From Candidatus Geocrenenecus arthurdayi (GTDB taxonomy: Archaea; Thermoproteota; Nitrososphaeria_A; Caldarchaeales; Wolframiiraptoraceae): 46,245 nt of DNA. Of this stretch, positions 39,739-46,245 are shown one piece after another. The notes under the pieces are model-generated. The model saw nothing but the letters and a program-made list of their open reading frames with translations, ran no database searches and had not been told where the DNA came from. Position 1 is the first letter of the stretch. Each line of letters begins with the position of its first letter. Both the position numbers and the translations under genes were made by a program. Location: positions 85,193 through 131,437 of the forward strand of contig JAKCEX010000001.1 in NCBI GenBank assembly GCA_023539395.1, written 5' to 3'.

Positions 39739-40758
39739 TCAAGATACTTTAAGCATTATCCTTCCAAAATGTCTTCTTTCTCTAATCATTCTATGAGCTT
39801 CTTCAACCTGCTCTAGCGGAAGAACAATTGTAATAGGCTTAACTCTCCCACTTCTGTGAAGTTCTAATGCTTCAGCTAACTCCTTCCTAGTGCAAGATAG
39901 GGAGCCATGTAAGCTTACTTCTTTCAAGATAAAGTGTCCCAGCATTAATGGAATAGGTTCAGGTTTAATGTTTCCAACTTGTATTATTCTTCCTCCCCAT
40001 CTTACAGATTTTAAGCTTTCTATGAGGTTTAACCCAACACACTCTAAGACTATATCTACTCCTACGCCTTCCGTAATGCTTTTTACTTCATTAGAGTAGA
40101 CACCATTACGTGAAACAATTACATGGTCTGCACCCAGCTTATACAATCTATCTATATACTGTTCTCTCCCCGTAACTGCTATGACATCTGCACCATAGCT
40201 CTTAGCAATCTGGATAGCATGTACTCCGACACCTCCAGTTGCGCCTGTTATCAGTATTCTTTCATCTTGGGTTAGTCTGCCTTTAGTTTTCAATGCATGT
40301 ATTAGCATACCCGTTACGCATGCTGAGATCGCTACAGCTTCAGAGGATAAATCTTCAGAAGCTCTTACCAAGCTTCTATGACTCGTTTTAAGATACTCTG
40401 CATAAGAACCATTAATATCTTCTCCAAACCATAGCCTTCTTCTACATATGTTTTCTTCTCCCCTCCTACATTCAACACATTCACCACATGGAATATAAGT
40501 TAAACTTGCAACTCTATCACCCTTCTTGAACTCAACTACATCTTCTCCAACATCTACAACTCTACCACATATTTCATGTCCAAGGATTACTGGAAGCCTC
40601 GTCTTCGGGAAGTATCCATCAACAGTTAGTATATCTCTATAACAGACTCCTGTCATCTCGATCTTCAATAGTACTTCATCTCTACCTAGACCCTTTACAT
40701 CTTCTACTTCTTCCAATCTCAAAGGTGTTTTAAATTCTCTTAATACAACAGCTTTCAT
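39739..40758 (-). CDS. Zinc-dependent alcohol dehydrogenase-family oxidoreductase (MDR)
   Basis: 339 residues from ATG 40758, which has GGTGG at 40764-40768; upstream GTG codons are less likely. The medium-chain dehydrogenase pattern includes MTGVCYRDILTVDGYFP (catalytic Cys), LPVILGHEICGRVVDVG (catalytic His-Glu), the structural zinc Cys set CGECVECRRGEENIC, and the nucleotide-binding GATGGVGVHAIQIAKSYGA. It would oxidise an alcohol or reduce an enoyl or acryloyl-type substrate with NAD(P). In archaea this subgroup includes acryloyl-CoA reductase-like enzymes, so substrate is open. It starts about 12 bases after the DUF4443 gene ends, so they probably form an operon. Confidence 0.88.
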   Translation of the reverse strand: MKAVVLREFKTPLRLEEVEDVKGLGRDEVLLKIEMTGVCYRDILTVDGYFPKTRLPVILGHEICGRVVDVGEDVVEFKKGDRVASLTYIPCGECVECRRGEENICRRRLWFGEDINGSYAEYLKTSHRSLVRASEDLSSEAVAISACVTGMLIHALKTKGRLTQDERILITGATGGVGVHAIQIAKSYGADVIAVTGREQYIDRLYKLGADHVIVSRNGVYSNEVKSITEGVGVDIVLECVGLNLIESLKSVRWGGRIIQVGNIKPEPIPLMLGHFILKEVSLHGSLSCTRKELAEALELHRSGRVKPITIVLPLEQVEEAHRMIRERRHFGRIMLKVS

Positions 40759-40769
40759 ATCTTCCACCA

Positions 40770-41393
40770 CTAAAGTAGAGTCTGAGCTGCTGCTAGAGCA
40801 CCATATTTTGCTTTCTTATATTCTTTAGCGCCTGCAATAATTATTACATCGTTTTCTTCAGGTTTAATCTTTTCAATGATCTGTGAAGCAAAATCTGGTC
40901 TTTCTTCACTGAGTATACTTACACCAGGCATATGAAGCTCATTATCAAGATACGTCATCACTAGAGCTGCTTCGGCACCTGCTCTAATTGCTGCATCTCT
41001 TTGTTCAAGTCCTTTCTTTACAAGATGTGAACGCTTCTTCAAGACTACTGCGTAATTGCATGGTTGATCCCAAGGGATCTCTATGTCCAGCTCACCTACT
41101 TCGATAAGTATGCTACTTATCTGCTTATATATCTTCAACCCTTTGCTAGTTAACATGCATCCCTCATTGGTTACATTTACTATCTTAGCTTTCACTAATC
41201 TACTTAACATGCTCCTAACTACTCCCTCTCCAATCTTGAGAGTTAAACTCAATTTCTTCCTACCTACAGGGGCTTCTCTACCTAAGTATAAAAGTAATTC
41301 AAGAAGATGGGTTGATGTAAATGAAGGTGCAGGACCAGGCTGCCCCTCAACTAACTTTTCCAATGTATCTTGGATATTAATTGTTCTCAACAT
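40770..41393 (-). CDS. DUF4443 protein with N-terminal winged helix
   Basis: 207 residues. The first 95 residues look like a winged helix (THLLELLLYLGREAPVGRKK, EGVVRSMLSRLVKAKIVNV, LTSKGLKIYKQI). The C-terminal half carries the DUF4443 pattern (IPWDQPCNYAVVLKKRSHLV, QRDAAIRAGAEAALVMTYLD, MPGVS), known mainly from archaea and of unknown function. The combination suggests a ligand-responsive transcription regulator. It is upstream of the alcohol dehydrogenase on the same strand, so the dehydrogenase may be its target or its partner. Confidence 0.75.
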   Translation of the reverse strand: MLRTINIQDTLEKLVEGQPGPAPSFTSTHLLELLLYLGREAPVGRKKLSLTLKIGEGVVRSMLSRLVKAKIVNVTNEGCMLTSKGLKIYKQISSILIEVGELDIEIPWDQPCNYAVVLKKRSHLVKKGLEQRDAAIRAGAEAALVMTYLDNELHMPGVSILSEERPDFASQIIEKIKPEENDVIIIAGAKEYKKAKYGALAAAQTLL

Positions 41394-41547
41394 AAAAATA
41401 ATCTGTTTACTCAGCTTAATATTTTTCCCTCTAGAATAATAGTCTCAGCTTAGGGGTGGAGGCTATGACATTAGCTACACCATGTACATCATTTCTATTT
41501 TATATGAAATTAAGAGAGATTGTTAATTTATTAAGCGGACTTTTCAT

Positions 41548-42459
41548 TCAATGAGGGATTAGTATTTGTTGGAGGAATTTTTTACTGAATGGTTGTATAT
41601 CTTCGAGTCTTTGACCTGTGCCGATGAATAGTAGGGGTCTACCTGTAACGTAGCTTATTGAGATCGCTGCTCCACCCTTAGCATCTGCATCAAGCTTAGC
41701 CAAAACGACATAGTCTATTCCAACGTATTCATTGAATTTCTTTGCTTGTTCTACTGCTAGATTCCCTATTAATGCATCTCCAACATATATTACAAAGTCT
41801 GGTTTAACAACTCTCTTGATCTTCTTCATTTCTTCAAGGAGATTTATGTCTACTTCTGTTCTTCCAGCTGTATCTATTAAGACTAGAGGTATCCTACTTG
41901 AACGTGCACTCATTACTGCATCTAAAGCTACAGCAGCTGGGTCTGCTCCATACCTTTGGCTTACAACCTTAACCTTTATAGCTTCTCCAAGTTTCTTAAT
42001 TTGCTCTATTGCTCCAGCTCTAAAAGTATCTGCAGCAGCAATAACCGAGCTGTAACCTCTATCCTTGAAGTATTTTGCAATCTTTACTACAGTAGTTGTT
42101 TTCCCTCCACCGTTAGGTCCAACAAATAGTATGACTAGGGGCTCACCTTGCTTTTTCTTCTCCTCAATCTTCTCCAGAACCCTCTCAATTAAGCCTTCTT
42201 GAGGAAGTATTTCGTCTATCATTTTATATATGACTTCTCTAATCTGAGCAGACGGGTCGGTAAACCTCTTAAACTTTAATTGGGATAATTCTTCTCTTAG
42301 CTTCTCTGCTAGTTTATCTACTACTTCTACTGCTACATCGCTCAATATCATCTGGAGTTTAAATTCATCAATATGTTTCTCTATCTCTTTCTCAGACAAT
42401 TCGGTCATTTTTACTTTCTCCGCAATTTGCGAGAAAGCTTTCTTTAAACTCTCAAACAT
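41548..42459 (-). CDS. ftsY: Signal recognition particle receptor FtsY
   Basis: 303 residues from ATG 42459 (MFESLKKAFSQIAEKVKM), the usual archaeal N-terminus; a GTG-like extension of 21 codons upstream is rejected. The helical N-domain is followed by the SRP GTPase motifs FVGPNGGGKTTTVVKIA (G1), DTFRAGAIEQ (insertion box), LIDTAGRTEVD (G3) and AKLDADAKGGAAI (G4/G5 region). It docks ribosome-SRP complexes to the membrane. The lack of an M-domain separates it from SRP54. Confidence 0.93.
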   Translation of the reverse strand: MFESLKKAFSQIAEKVKMTELSEKEIEKHIDEFKLQMILSDVAVEVVDKLAEKLREELSQLKFKRFTDPSAQIREVIYKMIDEILPQEGLIERVLEKIEEKKKQGEPLVILFVGPNGGGKTTTVVKIAKYFKDRGYSSVIAAADTFRAGAIEQIKKLGEAIKVKVVSQRYGADPAAVALDAVMSARSSRIPLVLIDTAGRTEVDINLLEEMKKIKRVVKPDFVIYVGDALIGNLAVEQAKKFNEYVGIDYVVLAKLDADAKGGAAISISYVTGRPLLFIGTGQRLEDIQPFSKKFLQQILIPH

Positions 42460-42590
42460 CCATATAATAGATGAATGATTACAGTATAAGCTTAACTTAT
42501 CTGCCACTCTTCTGTAAACCACTCAGTTATTTACAAGAATATGGAGCCTCAGTAAAAAGATTACTATACTAAGGAATCTATATGTAAAGT

Positions 42591-43253
42591 CTATATCTTC
42601 TTAGCTTCATTTTCTAACGATTCAACCATTATCTTAGCTGCTAAGAGCAAGTCCCTAGCGTTTAAGTAGTATCTTACTGAGCTATTAAATGATACATTAG
42701 CAGCTGGTTGAGAGAAATCTTCCCTACTTCTCCATAGTTGCGTTAGTAACTGGACTCTCGGTAAGAAGTAGAATGAATAGCTTATCCCCCCTAGTTTTTC
42801 CTTCTTCCCACCTATCCTCTTACATGCTAATTCATATTTTTCAGGAGTATTTCCAAAAGTCCTTATGAAAGGCCTGATAACGTTCTTCCTAAATAAGTCT
42901 AGATATTTTCTCGAGTCTGGAATCTTCTCATAAGGTATCCAATTTTCAGAAGTTCTACCACCAGTAGAATGGGTTAAGTATCTTAGAATAACTAGTGCTA
43001 ATTCCTTGGGTGCAGGCTTCCCTGAGATTAAATCCATGACCTCTCTATTTTCTAGTTCTACTGAGTAAGTTTTATTCAAAACATTTACGATGAATCTTCT
43101 ATAACTTTTCTTCCCAGCTCCTTTAAGAAATACAACCCCGCATCTCTTAGTTAATTCCTCACCTTCACATTTAGCTAGAGCATCGAAGGTGGTTGAGATC
43201 TCTTCTTCAATTGACTTAGAGTATATCCCTTTCATGCTCAAGGTCAGTAGCAC
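42591..43253 (-). CDS. DUF3786 protein
   Basis: About 214-220 residues (GTG 43253 or ATG 43235, the latter giving MKGIYSKSIEEEI). The DUF3786 pattern is visible: NKTYSVELENREVMDLISGK, ALVILRYLTHSTGGRTSENW, and towards the end LPRVQLLTQLWRSREDFSQP with VSFNSSVRYYLNARDLLLAA. The family is widespread in anaerobic archaea and bacteria and its function is not established; co-occurrence with corrinoid and C1 metabolism has been noted in some genomes. There is no membrane span. The neighbours (ftsY and a CinA-type protein) give no clear hint. Confidence 0.75.
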   Translation of the reverse strand: MLLTLSMKGIYSKSIEEEISTTFDALAKCEGEELTKRCGVVFLKGAGKKSYRRFIVNVLNKTYSVELENREVMDLISGKPAPKELALVILRYLTHSTGGRTSENWIPYEKIPDSRKYLDLFRKNVIRPFIRTFGNTPEKYELACKRIGGKKEKLGGISYSFYFLPRVQLLTQLWRSREDFSQPAANVSFNSSVRYYLNARDLLLAAKIMVESLENEAKKI

Positions 43254-43381
43254 CCAAAGTTTGCTAATCTAGATAGTTACTTGTGAATCAGAGTTTTTAA
43301 CTCTTTCGTATATTTAATTTTAACTAAAAATTAGACAAAACTAGGATTTTTACTAAGCCTTAAAATACTATTTATATAGAC

Positions 43382-44221
43382 ATGTGGGCTAGATACAGTG
43401 AGTTTAAGCAGACAGTATTCGAACTGATTACTGTAGGGTATGAGATACTTGATGGGAGGATTCTCAATACAAATTCTAAGTGGCTAGCTGAGAAGATAAC
43501 AGCTATGGGTGGGAAAATAATTAGGATGGTGACAGTGGGTGACTCTCTAAAAGATATTAGTTCATCTATAAGAGAAGCACTTAGAAGAAGAGTTGACTGG
43601 ATTATAACTTCTGGGGGTCTTGGACCGACATACGATGACCTTACACTACAAGGAGTTGCTAAAGCTTTAAACAGAAGACTAGTCTTAAATAGAGTAGCTT
43701 ACGAAATGCTTAAAGAAAGATACAAGATACTTGCAGAACAGGGAGTAGTAGATTCTCCTGAGCTTACACCAGCAAGGATTAAGATGGCTATGTTTCCAAA
43801 AGGTGCTAAGCCTTTACGTAATAGAGTTGGCTCAGCACCAGGTGTTATAATCAAGCATGGAAAAACATGGATAGCTTGCCTTCCAGGTGTCCCTGCAGAG
43901 CTATACAGTATATTTGAAGAGGAGTTGCAGCCGCTAATCCTAAAGACTATTAAGAAGATATACAGAGTTGATAGAACCATACATGTTAGAAAGATTGCAG
44001 AATCTAGTATTGCTCCTAAGATAGAGTATCTCATTAGAAAGTATCCTGGATTATATTTAAAGACTCATCCTAAGACTATCGAGGCAGGAGTATCTAGGAT
44101 AGAGATTCAAGTCTCTGTTATGTCAAATAAAGAAGATGAAGCTGTCGAGAAAGCCGATGAGATAGAGAACATGATTAAGAATATCGTCATAGAGATGGGT
44201 GGAGAGATAGAAACAGTATAA
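43382..44221 (+). CDS. MoaB/CinA N-terminal-domain protein (COG1058 type)
   Basis: 279 residues, ATG start at 43382 just after an AT-rich TATA-like region (TTAAAATA and TTTATATAG). The molybdopterin-binding-fold pattern is clear: FELITVGYEILDGRILNTNS, then WIITSGGLGPTYDDLTLQGV, and PGVIIKHGKTWIACLPGVPA. The CinA C-terminal deamidase domain is absent, as usual in archaea. Bacterial CinA handles pyridine nucleotides, and the isolated N-domain hydrolyses ADP-ribose or NMN-type compounds in some homologues; MoaB/MogA homologues adenylate molybdopterin. The long C-terminal half is closer to the CinA branch. Confidence 0.85.
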   Translation: MWARYSEFKQTVFELITVGYEILDGRILNTNSKWLAEKITAMGGKIIRMVTVGDSLKDISSSIREALRRRVDWIITSGGLGPTYDDLTLQGVAKALNRRLVLNRVAYEMLKERYKILAEQGVVDSPELTPARIKMAMFPKGAKPLRNRVGSAPGVIIKHGKTWIACLPGVPAELYSIFEEELQPLILKTIKKIYRVDRTIHVRKIAESSIAPKIEYLIRKYPGLYLKTHPKTIEAGVSRIEIQVSVMSNKEDEAVEKADEIENMIKNIVIEMGGEIETV

Positions 44222-44268
44222 TATTAAATTCTCTCTATATTGCATATTGCTATTATGGTAGAAGGATC

Positions 44269-44625
44269 ATGTTCAAGTTTAAGCAAGCCATCGTTGTTAG
44301 AAATGACCTAAAGATGAGTACTGGAAAGATAGCTGTTCAAGTAGCTCATGCATCTTTATCATCTGCTGAAGAATGTAGGAAGATAAATATTGAATGGTAT
44401 AACAAATGGATAGATGAAGGTCAGAAGAAAGTTGTATTGAAAGTTCCTAATCTTCAGGAGCTCTTAAAATTATATGATAAAGCTAAGATGATGAAGTTAC
44501 CCGTAGCCATAATTGAAGATGCAGGGTTAACAGAGCTTGAACCAGGTACAGTTACGGCATTAGGTATAGGCCCAGCACCATCTGAAGAAATAGACAAAGT
44601 TACTGGAAATCTACCACTACTCTAA
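44269..44625 (+). CDS. pth2: Peptidyl-tRNA hydrolase, archaeal/eukaryal type
   Basis: 118 residues, the normal Pth2 length. Diagnostic motifs are QAIVVRNDLKMSTGKIAVQV followed by AHASLSSAE, GQKKVVLKVPN, and EDAGLTELEPGTVTALGIGP with APSEEIDKVTGNLPLL at the C-terminus. It releases tRNA from peptidyl-tRNAs that drop off the ribosome. It is upstream of truD on the same strand, and both act in tRNA biology. Confidence 0.96.
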   Translation: MFKFKQAIVVRNDLKMSTGKIAVQVAHASLSSAEECRKINIEWYNKWIDEGQKKVVLKVPNLQELLKLYDKAKMMKLPVAIIEDAGLTELEPGTVTALGIGPAPSEEIDKVTGNLPLL

Positions 44626-44683
44626 TTCTTAAAACCGAGGAATATTGTGCTTATGTTAGTGAAGAATTAGGTTATGATCATTT

Positions 44684-46066
44684 ATGGATTCTTATAAACC
44701 AATTCTACCACCTTTAAAGGCTGAGGATATTGAACGATTCATTGGAATATCACAGTATATTTCTAGAAGTAAGGGAATTGGTGGAGTGATAAAATCTAGA
44801 CCTGAAGACTTCGTAATCTGGGAGATTTTGGAAACAGGGATGGATGCAAAGAAATTATTTGAGTTATCTTCATTTATTAAAGGATATGGTGGTCATCTTT
44901 TATGTGTTATGAAGAAGGTTGAGCTTGATTCTATTAGAGCTGTAAGCTTACTTGCTGCAAGACTAAATCTTAAAAGTAGAGAGATAGGTATATGTGGTAT
45001 TAAAGATAAGATGAGTATTAGCTGGCAGTTCATAACCATGCCATCTCATGTATTAGAGAATCTGAAAGATACGGATGTACTCAAGATAAACAATCTCTTA
45101 GAGATTAAACCTATTAAATACGTGCGACATAAATTATCATCACGCTTCCTCAAGAGTAACGTATTCCAAGTTAAGATAAGACATCCAAGAACTACTGACT
45201 TATCTATAATTGAAGAAATAATAAGAGAATTGAAGATTAAAGGTATTCCAAACTATTATGGGCATCAACGTTTTGGGATAACTAGACCTATTACACCGAT
45301 TGTTGGATCATTAATATTAAGAAGAATGCTAAGAGAAGCTGTAGCTGCTTTCCTCTCAGATTACTCAAATCTAGAAAATGAGAAGAATAAATTGGCTAGG
45401 AAAGATTTAGGAGAGAGATGGGATTTGGAATGGGCTAGAAAGAATTTCCCGAAAAGCTTAACTTATGAAAGAATGATGATTGAATCTCTCCTAAGACATC
45501 CTGAAGATTATGTTAAATGCTTGAGGATCCTCCCATTAAGATTAAGGAGATTAATAGTGGAATCGGTAGCCGCTAGGATATTCAATCTAACCCTCTCTAA
45601 GATAATAGAAGAAGGTAGATTTAATGAGTTGGAAGTTGGAGACATCGTTCTACCAATAGACGCAAGTGGGAGAGCTGATAAAAACAGACCTATAACCGTT
45701 ACAAATAGTAACATTAAACAGATTGAGAAACTTATTAAAGATAAGAAAATGGCTATAGCACTACCTACCCCTGGATATCTCTCTCCAATACCTAGAAACT
45801 CTAAAGGCGAGATAATGCTTAAGATAATGGAGGAAGAATCATTAGATTTTAAAGATTTCAAGCTAGTAGATCTACCTGAAGCATCTACTAAAGGTTCTCT
45901 AAGACCCATAGCGATTACAAGTTGGGATTGTTCGGTAACATCAATAGATAATGATTCTATAATCCTTCAGTTTTCTCTGCCTCCAGGCTCTTATGCAACG
46001 ATACTGTTGAGAGAACTAATGAAGTCTGAAAACCCACTATCATACGTAGGTAAATTGCCTATATAA
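44684..46066 (+). CDS. truD: tRNA pseudouridine synthase D (TruD)
   Basis: 460 residues. The catalytic Asp (D108) lies in GICGIKDKMSISWQFITM, the TruD motif II. SKGIGGVIKSRPEDFVIWEI is the N-terminal TruD signature, and FLKSNVFQVKIR, IPNYYGHQRFGI and LPGYLSPIP-type stretches follow. It converts U13 of tRNAs to pseudouridine, or U35 in eukaryotic Pus7 homologues. The long central insertion typical of archaeal and eukaryal TruD is present. It starts 58 bases after pth2. Confidence 0.95.
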   Translation: MDSYKPILPPLKAEDIERFIGISQYISRSKGIGGVIKSRPEDFVIWEILETGMDAKKLFELSSFIKGYGGHLLCVMKKVELDSIRAVSLLAARLNLKSREIGICGIKDKMSISWQFITMPSHVLENLKDTDVLKINNLLEIKPIKYVRHKLSSRFLKSNVFQVKIRHPRTTDLSIIEEIIRELKIKGIPNYYGHQRFGITRPITPIVGSLILRRMLREAVAAFLSDYSNLENEKNKLARKDLGERWDLEWARKNFPKSLTYERMMIESLLRHPEDYVKCLRILPLRLRRLIVESVAARIFNLTLSKIIEEGRFNELEVGDIVLPIDASGRADKNRPITVTNSNIKQIEKLIKDKKMAIALPTPGYLSPIPRNSKGEIMLKIMEEESLDFKDFKLVDLPEASTKGSLRPIAITSWDCSVTSIDNDSIILQFSLPPGSYATILLRELMKSENPLSYVGKLPI

Positions 46067-46168
46067 GCTTCTTGCAATATCTTTAACCTCGATAGATACC
46101 GACTCAACCTTCCTGCTGGACTAAAAAAGGCTTAATTGTGATAACATCATTTATATTGTATCCTGTTC

Positions 46169-46245
46169 TTGATAAAGTTAAGGTTTGAGAGATTGTACGT
46201 AGCAAGGAGTGAGAATGCTTACTTAACTTGGAGTATCGTATTGAT
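46169..46245 (+). CDS. N-terminus of an unidentified gene, cut by the right edge
   Basis: An open frame from TTG 46169 (MIKLRFERLYVARSENAYLT) to the window end with no stop. A TATA-like TTTATATT at 46150-46157 is rather close to it, so the true start could be the TTG at 46193 or lie beyond the edge. Too short to identify; the final residues begin to look hydrophobic. Low confidence. Confidence 0.3.
   Translation, partial: MIKLRFERLYVARSENAYLTWSIVL

Noticed and set aside
42460-42522. In-frame N-terminal extension of ftsY
   Set aside because: ATG 42459 gives the normal MFESLKKAF start; the extra residues have no counterpart in FtsY.
1-46245. CRISPR array, insertion sequence or prophage
   Set aside because: No regularly spaced repeats, transposase, integrase or phage structural motifs were found on either strand.

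Overview
The window is a gene-dense chromosomal segment of an archaeon. It carries archaeal translation factors (aIF5B, aIF2 beta), archaeal ribosomal proteins (eS1/S3Ae, uS15), KEOPS subunits (Kae1, Pcc1), prefoldin alpha, archaeal Pth2 and TruD, a DHH/RecJ nuclease and an intron-bearing tRNA. Background DNA is AT-rich. First genes of transcription units often have a TATA-like box about 25-29 nt before the start codon (leaderless), while internal genes often have GGTGA-type ribosome binding sites. Together with a tRNA-Gln that has two introns, this points to Thermoproteota (crenarchaeal-type), probably a sulfur-metabolising thermophile. The genus cannot be fixed from sequence reading alone.

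Layout. 1-3485: aIF5B (cut by the left edge), moaA and kae1. 3803-10467: a visibly more GC-rich island with a ribbon-helix-helix (RHH) sensor-like regulator, a tetrathionate-reductase-type operon in the order ttrB-ttrC-ttrA, and a TorD-like chaperone. 10674-13987: sufS, then an overlapping iscS-iscU-tusA-like operon. 14309-16654: an accessory cluster of a second RHH sensor-like regulator, a YHS metal-binding protein, an exported double-PepSY-like protein, a small methyltransferase and a second, 47-residue YHS protein on the other strand. 16729-22322: sulfur assimilation and sulfur carriers, namely tusA, a siroheme sulfite reductase, a divergent cysteine-synthase-like protein, and a thrC-moaD-moeB operon. 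22365-24718: a DNA amino-methyltransferase with an unknown winged-helix-like partner.

24901-29723: phosphoribosyltransferase, a membrane protein, a stand-alone B3/B4 protein, a YjeF protein with a decayed second domain, a nucleotidyltransferase and rps3ae. 29777-32877: a Zn/Mn-type ABC transporter with a DtxR-like regulator and two palindromic operator candidates. 32874-35361: pcc1, recJ-like, rps15 and tRNA-Gln(CUG). 35658-46066: mainly housekeeping genes (aIF2 beta, ahcY, prefoldin, a MazG-like protein, alcohol dehydrogenase, DUF4443, ftsY, DUF3786, a CinA/MoaB-type protein, pth2, truD), plus a small RHH protein and a protein of two duplicated halves. A further gene seems to start at the right edge.

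How it fits together. Sulfur and molybdenum chemistry dominate the first half. MoaA, MoaD and MoeB-type proteins could supply molybdopterin to the Ttr reductase. The two desulfurases, IscU and two TusA-type carriers move sulfur to Fe-S clusters and thiolated products. Sulfite reductase and the PLP enzymes would carry sulfite sulfur to amino acids. No CRISPR array, insertion sequence or rRNA was seen.
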